This document shows positions 11,915-25,656 of a stretch of DNA of 64,000 nt, piece after piece. Each line of letters opens with the position of its first letter. Position 1 is the first letter of the stretch. The DNA is from Plumapathes pennacea. Lineage: Eukaryota > Cnidaria > Anthozoa > Antipatharia > Myriopathidae. Position numbers and translations under genes: made by a program. The stretch lies in NCBI GenBank assembly GCA_964036295.1, contig OZ038464.1, forward strand, positions 20,473,443-20,537,442, written 5' to 3'. Below the pieces are notes generated by a model, which did not search any database, was not told the DNA's origin, and worked only from the letters and a program-made list of their open reading frames with translations.

Positions 11915-14900
11915 CGTAGGACCAACTACCATGTTTTCATATTTTTCAAGGGAAAGCTACACGGAATACATCCGAACATGATAAGGTATGCATCTATCTA
12001 CATATATATATATATATATAGTGTTGAATTTATATGTCAGTACTAACTGATACCCGTTAAACTTATCAAGCGGCCAATAACAAATTCCTAGCAGAAACAT
12101 TCTAAAATCCGTCACGGCTGATTTTTTTTTTCAGTATAGTGCAACGTTTAGTACATATGTGATAAATATCGGTCATGAGCGGCCTGAGATATTTTTGAAG
12201 GACTGAAGGCTATTTTTTAAATTTTCATAAATTTGAAAAAATTCATGCCAGTGCGGAAAAAAAACAAAGGTAACCAAAGGTAATCTAAGGTAAACAAATG
12301 CAACCAAAAGTAAACTAAGGCAGCTGAAGATAAAACGCAAAAGACACGGTTATATATCTATACTCTGACGCAGATTTGAAACTAATTCTGTCACAAGAAA
12401 CATTAAAAATTTATGTGCCTTATGAAGCCGGACTTGATCGCTGATCGTTCCGCATGCCGAAAACCTGTTTTGTATCAGTAAGTTCGTACTTTGAGCGAGT
12501 GCTCTCGGCCAGATTCACGGCCATCTATCGCCAAATCCTTTGTTTGTCCTATAACGTTTTCTGGGTTGTCCAAATTCTTTGATATTTATTGTTGTTCGCG
12601 AGCACTGCGGCCGAGTTTGCACTATTTTTCTGCAGAATATTGCGACTCGTAGTCCTGGCAACTCTCAAAGTACATTTTCTCCTTACTACCTCAAAGCAGG
12701 AAGATGTAGTGAGGTATGGAGAACATGGCACCTGATCCCCTGCAAAGCAACTAAGGCAGCTAATCCAGTTGGGACCCCGAATAGTGTTTCTTCGTAAATA
12801 TAGTGAAATATAGTAGGAATAATTTGTATTTCAAGACTCGTGGCGTAAAGAGTTAAAAAGTTACTGATATAGATCTGAAATGCGTAGCGGCTACAAAGTA
12901 TGTGGCCATGGTAATCAGCTAAGTATTACCAACTGCATGGAAATTGCTTCATCTTGCTTGTAATTCTTTATTTTTTCTTAACTGGGCCCAGAGAAGCCGT
13001 TCACAGGATAACTATGCACAGCTGGTTTAAATTTGTGAACCGAGATATGTAGTCATAAGACACGCCCCAAATATTCCTGCTCAGTTTCACAGCCAACATA
13101 ATCGAGATTACATGAAGACACGCGAGACCATAAAAACACAATCAAATGAGTGAAGTGGCAGCATCTTATTAATAGCTTAATCAAACACAGGCACACGATG
13201 TCGCCGAAGCATGCACGATCCCGCACTGCCGTAATAAAAACTCAAGTTACACCCGACAGTAGGCTTATAGTGGATTAACCGATTTACTCAAAATTGGTTT
13301 TGGAGAACTATCGTGCAAGCCGTTTATACAGCGTCAAAAGAGCACCGCTGGATTGTCCATTTTGTGGGTTTAGCTGAGGGTTTCCTCTCAATTGGACGTG
13401 CGTTTCCGTTCGATCACAGAAAATCAAAGTCTCTTTCCTCAGATATCTAATTGACACAGACTTGAAGGCAAACGAGATACTCTTAGATAACTTTGCCGAG
13501 GTAGAATCATACCAGCCGTGCCATGGCTCCATTTCCAATTTGATTGGTGCGAAGACAGACAAAAGAGTTGAGTTTTCGTCGCGGCTCAAAACTAACTGTC
13601 AGAAGCGTTCGCCAGCAGGTATCATCACACAGAAGACATACGTCGCCCACCGTCTTTCGTCCCGGCATTGTTGGCATGAAGAGAGAAATTAAAGCTCTAT
13701 TTCTCTTTATGCTCTGTCCTTATGAATGCTCCCATTCACTAGAGTGTATGTCCACACCTGAATGTAAGACATCCTCTTAAAAAAAACTCAGACTGAGCGA
13801 ACCATGCACATAAACTCGTACCACATATGATGTACAGTAGTGATATGAAGCACACGCAGCAGGCCCTATGACTTGGAATTAAGAGATCGCAGTCTCGATA
13901 CAAACCGACTCGAGAAACAGCAATAAACTGACGTTGCGGGTTTGTCAAGTATGGCGACAAAGGTACATTCAAGATTAGGGCGGGAGCTGGGCCCGCTCAC
14001 TAGGACTCAGTGTCAACTATTGGCTCAAGTATATAGCTTCCTTTCAGAGTCAGATAGTAAAAACATATAGTATGACAATGTAGCTTGATTTTTTTCATTG
14101 CATTTGTTTCGATAGGCATTTAAGACTGAATTGTAGCTTAAAGATTTGTTTGGGAACCGAAGCTGGGCTAATAAGACAATTTAAACTGCGTCCATTTAAA
14201 ACGAGCTCGGTTTCGAAACTGAGGATTTTAATTTTCGAAATTCCAAACCTCAACGCGTGAGGAAGTTATTATTTACAAAACCAAAATAACTCCGCGGTAC
14301 GGATGCTTACATATTGACTGGGAACCGCAAGGGAAAAGAAGAGAGCTTCGTGCTAAATATACCACAACTGCGGAACGTTCCTCTTCTACTGCGAAACAGA
14401 ATTCTTGAACTTTACCTCAAAAGAAGACTATGCGATTCTAACAAGTCTGACACAGACTACAGAATGTGATTGTTGAAAGTGTGACTTGTGGCTAGTTGAG
14501 GTAAATGCGGTTTTTCGTAATGGTTTTGCCATGCGTCGCTGCGAGAGGGTGTGGCATAAACGTCAACACATCTTTGCGCATTTCGGCTGCGGATACAAAA
14601 ACATGTCTTCTGATTGTTGGAGTCTAGAGTGGTTATTAGCGATATTTGTCAGCTTAGCTCATAGTCTCTTAATCTACATGTTTTGTTTGAAAATATACGC
14701 CGCTTATTCTACGTTATGTCATATATATTGCGTCCAATTTCGATCAGTGTTTCCTGCCTGTGCAAAGGGGTACTATTAAAAGTAATGGAAAAAACGGAAG
14801 GCGATACCCAATACATGTGCCGCGAGGAAACTTTGTCCGGAATCGCTTGAAGAATGATCCGCAAAGGCAACAGTTAGTGTACTCTTGATACGTTTTCCAG

Positions 14901-17263
14901 CATCACTATTTGCCTGCAAGCCGATGCTCTTAGACTGTTCACTCGAATCGCGTCTCCCGTACTGATAAAAGTAATGTGCGTATATTATATTATTGTGGTT
15001 AGCTTTCCCAGTAAGTGTACAATGAGTACTTGCACAGAAGGTAACAACGTTATACAACGATTAAAAGGCAGCTCTCACGCACCAGGCAGGAGCTGACTTT
15101 AAAGTACGGGTGCTATGCCTGAGAGGCTGGTTAATATGTATGGATCCTCGTTCTTTGTCGATCGCACAAGCTTCGTTATAATGGCGCCACTTGTAAATAG
15201 AGCTGCACATGCATGTGGAGAAGCCACTTTCGGATTCGGGCAAAAATTTCAAATGGTCATCATTCTACAATTAGACGCAAGACTTGCTGACCTTTATTAA
15301 TGAGATTAAAGGATCAAATCTGCGACTGAGAAGGTGCAAGACTACACCTCAGGAAGCCGCATTCAGAGAAAGTTCTCTTGCTGACTTCTGGCTGCTTGCG
15401 GTACCGCATACTCAGTTGAATCAAGTCTCTGTAACCAATATTGAGGCTGCATTGAATCACCCTGTGTAACTATTACTATCTAGGTACGATACTTATATTC
15501 AAACGGGTTTGTCGATTTTCAGTATCTGCATGCTGTCATCCGAAACTAAGTAGAAGATCGTCTCACAATCATTCGTTTGTTCAAGTGGTAAAAAGTAGCA
15601 ATACCGGCTCAGTTTTAGCGACCTCACTCGAGTATTTTATGGTCAACAAGCTCTGAGTCCAGCAGTTCTATAACCGTGGGCCTTGTTCACTGATTGTAAT
15701 ATCCTTTTACTTCTTCTGTTTCTTCTTCTTCTTCTTTTTCTTCTTCTTCTTCTTCTTCTCATTCGATCTCTCTCTCTCTCTTTCCACGTTTAAGTAAACG
15801 CCTTTAAGCCTGTGGGCGCGCGCACACACGCACACATTTGCGATGAAACAAAGCTCGCTAGCTCTCAACAAGTACCGCTTCATACAAGTTAATTGTTTCC
15901 AATACGTTTTGAGTGTCGAACTGTAAATTCGCCTTTGAATTTTTCTGTCTCTAGTGATGACTATTAAGACATAACGATACCATTGCCATATAGAACTTGT
16001 GGGCAATATATCGGATTCATACTTCTTGTTGAATGTTTAGTTTTAATCTGTAGTTTCTTTGTTCGCTTGTGATCTCTTTGCATGTTCTTTCTTCAATCTG
16101 TTCGTTTACAAGTCGCCTTATCTCAATGTTAGAAGTGTTTGTTTCCCTTATCTTCCCGCCACCTGTCTGCTTCTCTCAGCCAAACATTTAAAGTGTGTCT
16201 TGGCCGGCGGACCAATGACATGGCGTAAAGATTTTGCACGGATCTGTGCATCAACTGCGTCCGGTGGTCCTGCAGTCGTGAGACATCACATATCTCAGGC
16301 ACCGCGGTGACTGTGTTTAAATAATCTGGGACTTAAAGTTAAAAAGCACTCCTATCCTTGAAGCATGCCATCAACTAACATAGCTGCGTGAGGTTTTTAT
16401 GTACAATAACGGTTTTGCAAAGTGTTTTAAAGGAGGAACGCAAAACACTCAAAACCTGCAGGGCTGCTACTCTGCTAAATCTGTTAGTGTTTTCGTGCCC
16501 GCAGAGACGTTGAAATATTTATCAATCCGCAAGCAAAATTGATATGATATTGAGAGCAAGCGCTAAAATATATTCCAGTTGTCTGTCATCTGGTTTCCGC
16601 AATTAAGAAAATGCGCTCCATATGCTTGTGCGTTATCTTTGTGCTTTTTCGACCATCCAGTTGGGCCACTGAAGTAGTGTTTCCAGCAATCGTCCATATT
16701 TGCTTCTTAAATATTGCTCAATTAAAGGATGGTGCGCGTTCGAAGCGCACTCGCTACTTCCTGATTTAAAGTGATCTTTATTGGCGCCTGGTGTTGATAA
16801 CAAGGAACCCGTTTCACTGCGTGGGAGGACGAGACTGTTTTATACGGACTATCAGAAAGTTCAGGGACAACATTTCCAAATGCTTCACTTGCTATCATTT
16901 CCGGATAATAACTTCAGGGGAATGTATTTTACTCAATAAGTTTCCTTCCCGACTTTAGTTGGTCAGCGACCGGAAATTTGTGGACAAAACTGTGCACGAG
17001 ATTGCGGCCTTCACTGTAATGATACTTTCTAAGGGAATGCTAAGTATCTTCTGTGATAAATTCTAGTTGGTGGGAAGCCTGATTCAGATTCACTTGACGT
17101 TGGAACGAGTATAAAGAAATTAGGTGAAATTTCAACAGCTAGATGGAACTATACCCATCCCTTCCGGCGAGGCGTCTCTATTTACAGTTACTATAATGAG
17201 CCAATTAAGATACAGTAGACATGAAAAGAAGTAATTAGCTCGTTATCACAGCTGTCAGTAGTG
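11915..17263. other. Intergenic between satellite element and homeobox gene
   Basis: No conserved gene found. Simple sequences present are a TA run near 12001-12020, a degenerate minisatellite with an AAGGTAAACAAA-like unit at about 12262-12325, and a CTT/CT-rich run at about 15712-15782. Open frames up to about 97 codons exist (14486-14779) but have no domain or supporting splice structure. The stretch just upstream of 17264 is likely the promoter and 5' UTR of the homeobox gene. Confidence 0.4.
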
Positions 17264-19992
17264 ATGCCATGGGACAAGTGTCTCCAGTCTTACTTAACGT
17301 GGTGCCATGTAGCCGAGAAATCTGGAAGAGTCGAAGCCACTGAGCAAACACCCGGCGTTCATCTGAGGAGGAACGACATGTCGTCTCGAATGAAATATGG
17401 TTCTGCGTTCACGCCTGTCAAAACGGCCAAGTCCACCACAAATCATCCATTCTCCATTAAGAATCTCCTAAACTTGGATAACGAGGCGAAGATAGACAAA
17501 AGGGAGCAAACTGAACCCCCTAAAACTGCAAGTAATGTTTGCTGTAGTACCTCACATGTGAGCGCGGACGATTGCACACTCGAGATCCGCGAAGTTTCTC
17601 TCCCCGTATCGCTGTCCCAATCTCCGACTTTCCCTCTTAACCCACAGTGGCCTGCATGGGTTTACGCCACCAGGTATTCAAGATATGGAATTCCCCAAGG
17701 TGGGTCATTTGTCGATTTGTCAGGCAAGATTTATTGCATTGATTTATCAGTTACGTTGTGTACAGTCGTAAATCTTGTGATTGTCACTGTTTCAAGCTGA
17801 ATCGATGACCCTCTTAGAAACGATATTTGGCCCAAAGTATTGATAGTACCATTGTTTTGACTATGAACATGCAATTCATCAAATGATTCCAAACTGAAAG
17901 ATTTAAAAGTAGTTATATTGCATTTTACAACAGCAACGCTTCTTTTTCGCTAGTATTTTAGAAACATGTTAGGATTTACGGATCAAAGGATCAAGGTCTG
18001 GACGATTAAGCGATTAATTGAAACACAACTTATCTTTCGCTTGGTGAAATTCACGGTCTCTGCGATACAATTTTAACTTAGAATAACACATAAACCTAAA
18101 AATGCAATATGCTAATCATTATAACATCCCATATGAATTGCTTGTAGGGGGTACCGTTGATTTTTCTCCTTCGTAACGGGAACTTCTCAGCCATCTGGTT
18201 TTGTGCTGAATCTCTAAGATACCCACCCGTTTTCGATTAAACATAATGTGATAGACCTGGGTTGATTCCGGACCTGAATGAATAGTGATGCATAAAAAAG
18301 ATTGGAAACCAAGTCCGTTTATTCGGAAGGTGCATCTAGTGTCGCGCGCCAGTCAGAGGTCGCGAGCCGAAGGGGGCAGCGTCTATCTGGGGCCGCTCCA
18401 ACAGAAAAAACTAAAACAGTAAAAATACTATATTATTCTTATTTACTGCGGTTTAGCCCGGGGGTTTAGCGGAGGGGCTCTTTAAACTGAAACCGACAAA
18501 TCACGTTGCCGATACAGTGATCATGTTAGAGCGCCGACTGGCTGCGAAATGGCTGCCAAAGCGTTAATGTAATATGCAGTAATCATCTTAATTGGGCACG
18601 TGAAGGGTTGTAAATCATTTTGAATGACTGTTTGTCCCTTTTCCGTAAATTACTCGGTGACCGCCTTTGATTGCGGTCGACAAAACGCCACGTACATCTA
18701 TGATTTTCATTCCGCGGTGAAGTCAGTGAAAAAGTCACATGCATCATACATCAAACGTATTCGCGATGGAATGGGCAACTGAGCGCTGTGCATTCCATTG
18801 TCTTATTTCTGAGACGCTGTCAACGATTCAAGTAGAGCTTTGACAACATTCAAGTGGATCATAACCTGTTTTATTGTATTTGGTGGTGGGCCACTTCACA
18901 GGGCCATTTCTAATTTTGTGTTGTGAGTCAGGCACTGAACTTGAGCCTGTTTAGTAATTTCCTTCAGACGGCTTACGTGTTCTAAGCACTCTCAAACTAC
19001 TCCACAGACGACAAAAGTATTTAGCGGTTTTCTTAGAAGTTAGGCTAACCTTCTACAGTCTTTTGGAACGGATTAGGCGCTTAGCCGATCCCATCCTGAC
19101 AGCACTAATGTTTCACACTGAATATTAGAAAGAGAACCTTGGCGACAGTAATCATTTTGGAAACGCGGCCGGGCAAGCCGATAAACCATTAAACAGCAAT
19201 GTTCAGGTTATTGTCGGACAAAAACAATGTTTCAGGAATCGATAAATTTGAGTCACTAATAACTTTCCATGAGTTCAGATTACTCGTTGGAAATCACAAC
19301 CATGGCATATATTTAAGGCAGTAGTCTGAAAGAGTTTCCACTTAACAGAAACGCAATTGTAGCAGCAATTATAATTCGATGATCAGTTACCACCAGCAGC
19401 TATCACAAGTAACGGTTCGCTATATAACTCACAGGCCAATTCGGCTCGTGAGTGCATGCAATGAGGCATGCAATTGTTGACCTTGAGGGAAACTGATTCT
19501 CACGGTCAAAGTCAATTCCATCCTCTTACGATTCATGAAATAACATCAATTAACCGTTTTTTTTTTTCTTCATAATAGGATACAACGTGTATGTTTAATG
19601 AAACTAATGTGGTTTCCTTGTTTTTTACACTTCATTATAAAGGCAACTACGGAAACGCGAGACGCCCAAGAAAACCCGCGAAAAGGCAGAAGCAAAGGCC
19701 TCTCTTTTCACAAGCGCAGCTCCAGAGAATGGAGGAAGAATTCACGAGCGAGAAGTACATTTCCAAGTCTAGGAGATGTAAGCTCGCGACGGAGGTGAAT
19801 TTAACGGAAGCGCAAGTAAGAACTTGGTTTCAGAACAGAAGAACAAGATGGCGCAAAGAAGTGCACGGGGAAGGAGGAATTTGTAGCGAGCGACATGGCT
19901 GGCCTGCTTTTCCCGGGAGACAGGATCGTGCTGCGCACTCGGACCCACCGCCCTTAAACTGTGTGGTTGTCCGTGGCTACTGCTCCTCCTGA
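17264..19992 (+). CDS. Divergent Engrailed-like ANTP-class homeobox gene (2 exons)
   Basis: Predicted homeodomain transcription factor of 261 aa. Exon 1 is 17264-17699 and exon 2 is 19643-19992; donor CAAG|GTGGGT and acceptor ATAAAG|GC join in phase 1. Residues ~62-69 (PFSIKNLL) form an eh1 Groucho-binding motif. Residues ~129-139 read WPAWVYATRYS, almost the Engrailed EH2 hexapeptide region (WPAWVYCTRYS), which binds PBC cofactors. The homeodomain, ~160-219, is complete (F8, F20, W48, F49, N51, R53) but divergent: Thr47 in VRTWFQNRRTRWRK resembles Tlx, and YISKSRR resembles Rough. The C-terminal Engrailed EH5 box (GLYNH-like) is absent and only about 42 residues follow the homeodomain. In-frame ATGs at 17378 and 17390 are alternative starts. 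It lies 15 kb from Gbx, a classical Engrailed neighbour, which supports an Engrailed-related origin; Nedx-, Rough- or Tlx-like descent remains possible. Confidence 0.75.
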
Positions 19993-22136
19993 GTTAGTTA
20001 GCGCCCAGTCTGTATGTGTCGTAGTTCTATAAAGAATCAATGCCCTGTAAACGAATCAACTCTAGCCTGGAAGCTTCTTTAGATGACAGGAATCAAGACC
20101 TTGGCAGTTGCCTTGGCGTTGTGCAAAGTGGAGCCGTATCACTTGATATTGAATACACGATGAAAGTAACAGGATACGTAACAAAAGAAGATACATTTGA
20201 AAAAGAAACTCAATAGTCTTTTTTTTTTAACTATACCTAACTACCTAGTAGCCAGTTTCAAACGCTTTGGTCTCGTTCAGCTCCGTCCACGACAAGAAAC
20301 AGCAAAATTATAATCAACTGAGCCAGCTCTTAGTTTTAATGACGTTGAAAAGGAGATACGCTTTGTTTGGACCTTTTACAAGCGGCTCTATGGAGGGGCT
20401 GTTACGTACTGTACTACGACTACAGATACAAGCAACCCCGCTAGTACGTATCCTAATACAATAGGCTGCAGTTTAACTAATCCGAAACATACCACTCGGT
20501 ATTGTTACATCATAGACAGCTTCCTCACAGGAGGTTAAGAGCAACAGGCGGAGACAGAAGACAAATTCATGTGTCGTCATGTGGTTGTGACAAATTCCAT
20601 TTGCTCTTTGGATTGGATGCATTTTTGAGTATGGCGTTTTTCAAAATGCTGCTCGAGAACGTAGCGTGCCACAAATTTAGTTTCTTGTTCTTTAGTTTTC
20701 GTTCGCCTTATTCGGTTCTTCGTCCTGTTGCTAGTTTCACCCTATCGTCGCACCGTAGTATTCTTAATTATTTTTATATAAACCTCTTGGAGGGGGCAAT
20801 TCTTCTATTCATACACGGCGCTTGAGGCTAGACTATATTCATTTTGTAAATAAATTTGGAGAATTATGAAATCATCAAGCAGTAGCGGGGCAGCTTTGAA
20901 ATGTGTAAATAAATTCTTTATATGAGATTGCTGCAACTCTTGTTTCTTTTCTGCTAGCAACAATGTACCAAACATTGCACTGAAAAAAAAAAAATCCACA
21001 GCTATCGCTCGCTTTCTTTTTTTTTTTTCCTTCATTGGGACAATATAAAAAGAAATGCTCTTTTGCATGGGGTCTGTCTTTTCTTAATATCACACACGTG
21101 GCGTGATTCTTGCAGGGAAGGAAGTATCATGACTGACCCCTGGATAATGGGATTATGTGATTGATACACTATCGTTTGATGAAAGACTTTATAATAGCAT
21201 ATAGAGAATAGGATCAAATGGAAACAAAACTTAACACTGGAAACAACTAGTTTGAATCAACATTTTTACACTACTGCTATTTCAGTAATTGACAATTCAT
21301 GGAACTGTAACATAGTCCGTTTCTTTATAGTCATTCTAGCTCAGTCAGTTTATTCATTGTCCTGTGGGAGAATTTTTTGACATATTCATGTAAATTTCCC
21401 TCACCAGGAAATGAGCAGCGAGATAACCTGAACTGCACGATTGCCTCGCGACTGCGATCTCGAATCGGAGTTAAACCCGGAAAAAAAAAAAATGATTGTA
21501 CTCATTTTTTCCGCGTAACGAGCGAAGACTCTCGGAAGTGAGTCAGTTTCCCGCGCCACGTCGGCGTGGTTTCCTCACTAAATTAATTATTGTTATGCCA
21601 TTGCTTTGTCACTATCGAGGAAAGGAAGTGCATCATACAGGAAGTGGCGAATAGTTTTACCACACAATCCAATTGTTATGGCACGCAAGACGCGGCCGTG
21701 AAACGGCAGCATTGCCGCGAAGACAAATTTTGGTGCCACGTCCGTGAAGTAGCACGCAAGCGTCAAGAAATAAAATGCAAAATATCGATTGGAACCCAAT
21801 TACAGGGATTTTACCAAGGGCTTTATATATTCATATTGTGTTGATTTATATCAGAACGCCTATTCACTCTATTCTGTAGTCGCTATTTTGGTCTCTGCAC
21901 ACCGACACGGCAGTTTGCTCTTTGCGAGAAAAAAAGAACCATGAAAGTATGAGAATCTGGGTACGAGTTGTAAGCGGTTCAATAGTTTTGCGCATGCGTA
22001 ATCCGGTGAGCAAAAATGGCGGAGGTTTGTACGGATTTCGGTAAATAGTGTTTACCGTTAAATTACTCGGCTAAAATTTGGTAAGAAAGCTATTGTTTGG
22101 CTCCCTGTACTGCATAGCGGACTTGCAACATATGAA
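19993..22136. other. Intergenic, no gene seen
   Basis: Holds the 3' UTR of the homeobox gene and the upstream region of GATAD1. Only short A/T tracts and weak open frames were seen. No RNA gene or transposon end was recognised. Confidence 0.4.
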
Positions 22137-24247
22137 ATGCCTCTTGGACAAGAACCCCAATGTTCCGCTTGTAAAATCGGATCTTCGTTGATGTGGCGGA
22201 AGGCCCCGAACGGCGACCTTCTGTGCAACAGCTGTCATTTAAAGCGTGTCAACTCAAGCCTTCGGACACAGAGGCAGAGCTCTAGAGAGAGCAAGAAACT
22301 CATTGCTAGGATCAAGGCGGGGTCTAGAAAAGGACATGGAAATGGCAAGGCTGGAGAGCGAACGAGAGATCGGAGTAGGCGAACTTTGATGAAGATGAGA
22401 AGGAAGGTAATGGAAGTACTGCACTTGATCTTGGAGAACCCGTCTTCTAACTGTTTTCACTGTTGATTCTGAAATTTAAAATTTTGATTTAAAAGAAGCT
22501 AGCAAGTTCACTGCTGCGTTTCAATGTGTCAATATATTTTCGTCATATTTTTACAAACTTTGCCAATTTTCGCGCTACACCTGTAGGTCGTTTTGGCGCA
22601 AATGTACGTAGTCGTTTCGCGAGAAGAGAGAAAGCTCTGGTGAATATGTCTGTGTTTCTTTTTCTGGTGGCTTTTCTCAATAGTTTGCATAAACTACACT
22701 CTGTAAAAAAGCCTTTCTCCTGACTTTTTAGCCATACAAGTCTCCTGTTGGATTACCGACCACAGTTGCTTCAGACAGAATTTATCACAAGGTAATGTCC
22801 TACGCCTGGTTTTCACTAGCGACATAAGCATAGGCATAGGGATAAGCAGAAAACACAAGAGAGCAACAGTGGTGACATAGTGTAAGCACAAGCATACTGC
22901 AGGAACGGACATGTTCTATTCCTTATGCGTATGTTGCACTGTCGCTCTCTTGTGTGCTTAGTGAAAACATGATTTACAGAAGACAGCTCTTTTACCCTGG
23001 TTACTTTACTAGATGTTTTGTCTCCCCGATTAGCATATATGCCCGGCCATAAGAATCCAAGACTTTAATAAAGTTGTTGAATTATTGTTTGGTTAGCTTC
23101 AGCAAAATGTGCATTGGTTCATAGCTCTTATAAGTGTGTGGATATTTATTTGTTCAAGTCTGTAATAATCATTTTTGAAAGTGACTTTTATAATACGGTC
23201 AGAAAAGTAAAAAATAAGCAAGAAAAATCTAAAGTAATCATTTTTTTTAGTGATTGGTAAATTTTTAAATGTGCTCAAGATATCCAGGTGACAGTTTTTC
23301 TAAGTGTTGACTTTAGAAACTCATCTTGAGTACATGTTGATAAGCACAATGTAAAGTCACATTCAACAGACAAAAATTCAGCCCGTGCAAAGAAAATAGT
23401 GATACACTGCATGAAGATGTACAATGTACTATATGACATCTGTCAATTTTGTTCTTTTTCTTTGCATTAAGGGAGTCCTGTACCAAGTTGGGGATATTGT
23501 CTCAGTGGAAGACATAGAGGGTACCATCTACTTTGCTCAAGTTAGAGGATTTCTTCAAGACCAGTATGCAGAGAGGAGTGCAGTTATTACATGGTTGATT
23601 CCAACTGTGCCTAATCCAGAGAGCTTTGATCCTGTCTTATTTGTACCAGGTACTGTAAAACAACTTTGCAGCTCCTTACGGTTTATATTAATATGTAGTA
23701 TGTCAACTATTGATAGATATACAGTACTTAAATGCATCGAGGGGTGGTATGTCAGTATATAAATACATGAGTTCTGTTAGTCTCACAATTCAACTCATTG
23801 TTGATCACTTGTTATTAAAAAAAATTGTACATGTAAAAGTGTACCAGTCACACCATCTGATACACTGTAGTTGCATAATTTATTGTGTGGGCACAGCATC
23901 AGTACAGCTGTCATGTTTGCATTACTGGTATACTAAAGTACATATCAGGGGTAAAAGTTTAAAAAGAGAAAGTTTGCCTTGATCCCCTCCAGACATTACT
24001 CTTGTGACCAATCTTTTAATTAAACTTTACTTGATATATATATATATTCAAAACTACAGGACCAGAGGAGGACATTCCCAGGCCGATGGACTGTCTTGAA
24101 TTTGTTTGTCGGGCTCCCTCTGAACTTTTCCAGGCCAAGCGAGACCATCCACCATTTGTGATTCCCAGAAAACCAGATCTAAATGACCTGACTTCTGCAG
24201 CAGTTACACTTTTGGACTTGAGATCTAGTACGTGTGCATCATCTTGA
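22137..24247 (+). CDS. GATAD1: GATA zinc finger domain-containing protein 1 (3 exons)
   Basis: Chromatin protein; in mammals GATAD1 associates with H3K4me3-binding complexes. Exons are 22137-22406, 23472-23649 and 24060-24247, encoding 211 aa (human 269). Donors AAG|GTAATG and CCAG|GTACTG pair in phase with acceptors ATTAAG|GG and CTACAG|GA. The start matches the family N-terminus (MPLG). A single GATA-type finger has C9-x2-C12 and C30-x2-C33, with W20 in LMWRKAPNGDLLC. A basic Arg/Lys-rich linker follows. Exon 2 carries the conserved GVLYQVGDIVSVED, FLQDQYAERSAVITWLIPT block and exon 3 GPEEDIPRPMDCLEFVC; both match human GATAD1 closely. The linker is about 60 residues shorter than in human, so an extra small exon in the 1.07 kb first intron cannot be excluded. 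That intron also carries a foldback element. Convergent with the carrier gene to its right. Confidence 0.9.
22809..22968. repeat. Foldback element, copy 2, in GATAD1 intron 1
   Basis: Starts GTTTTCACTAGCGACATAAG and ends with the reverse complement TGTGCTTAGTGAAAAC. Inside are the GAGAGCAACAGTGGTGACAT arm and the centre GGAACGGACATGTTC-like loop, matching the design of the element at 5070-5275. Arms here are more diverged, with fewer ATAAGC hexamers, so this insertion looks older or derived from another subfamily. Confidence 0.75.
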
Positions 24248-25656
24248 AATTGTGCAGGCACACTACAGAGGACAATCAGCTCAAGCTTTCTACATGTAGT
24301 CTAGTTGTGTCATGCTGGAAGTATGGTGGAAGAAATGGAGCCATATCTTTAAACTTTTTATCAGCACTTATTAGAGAAAGAGGTCCATAAGGGAAATGCC
24401 ATCGCCACTGGCTTGTTTGCTTGAGAAGATTGCAGTCAGGTTATCTATTGTTCTTGATTGGCCTGGAATGCTGCTATACTTGCTAGACCAATCCAAAAGC
24501 ATAGCAAATGCAAAGCAATCACACAAATCAAGCACTTTCAACAGTCATCCAAAAATGGCTCTACTGTATCACAAAACACTTGGTCAGTAGTGGGAGAATT
24601 CCAAAGTGATGGCAGAAAAACTATAAGCACTTCACAGATTTAAGCTTTTCAACAGCACTTATTAATACAAGACAGTACCTTCAGAAGTTCAGGGCATTCA
24701 GGTTGTTAAAATAACACTTTTATTTGAATCAAACTGCTAAATTATTAAAAAAAATCTTCATAGAGAAAAATAATAGACAAGTCGTTAGTCCAACATTCTG
24801 TATAATTATCAAGTTGTTTGTTTATGGAACTACTGTACCCTTTCCAACCCTGTGTGGAAGAGATTTCTCAAGTTCATTTTGCTATTTTGTGGCATTTCAA
24901 TTGTCGAAAAACCTCATAAATTCATGTGAGAAAGAAGAAGTATGTATTATAATGTCTAAACAATATCTGGTAAGGAATTCATTGTAAATGAAAATGTCTA
25001 ACTTTGGCTGGCCTTCATTGTACACATTGTTGCTATTTTGTGTTGCAATAGTTGCACAGTAGCCACAAGTTCCTGGTGCAACATAAATGCTAACACTAAA
25101 CAAAGTATTAAATAAAAGGAACAATTTATTGATGTGTGGTTCTATGTAGCTATAAAAACTATATTATTAATCTTAGTCTTCTAAATTGAGTACCTGTGAC
25201 AGATTGTTACTATTTATACAAAGTTCTGAACAATCAGGTTCCCTTTCAACTTCTTGCCTGTCCAGCCTTCAAAAACTGATATAGCATTAGCTAAACTTGG
25301 CCACCCATTTTGATATTAGCTGTGTGGACTGTGAACAGTTCCTCCCTTTCTGTGAGTAAAAAATGAAAGCACAAAAAACCTGAGGTCTGGATATCAGACT
25401 GGAGGTTTTTCATGTGTTCATTTTCACTCATCATATGATCTTTGGCCAGAAAATGAGGGGTTGTTCAGTCTATTATCTGGGAGTGTGTTGACAACACATC
25501 CCAGGCTGATGGTCTCTTAGCTCCATTCCATTGATGCCCAATTGCTAAGTGCAATAAATTCTTTTGAGCCACCCAGCATCCATCAGATGTTCTTGAACGA
25601 GACTTGCTGAAACACCTTGTTTGCATTTAGAAATTGTTGTGTTTGTACATCTGAAG
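24248..25656. other. Convergent 3' intergenic region
   Basis: Lies between the stop codons of GATAD1 and the carrier gene, so it holds both 3' UTRs. No gene seen. A near-perfect hairpin centred on GATATC lies at about 25373-25413, with complementary AAACCTGAGGTCTG / CAGACTGGAGGTTT-type arms; it falls in the expected 3' UTR or flank of the carrier transcript. Confidence 0.45.

Noticed and set aside
14486-14779. 97-codon open frame with hydrophobic stretch
   Set aside because: No family resemblance, no splice partners, ordinary composition for non-coding AT-rich DNA.
15707-16006. Open frame ending in poly-lysine
   Set aside because: Produced by a CTT microsatellite on the opposite strand.
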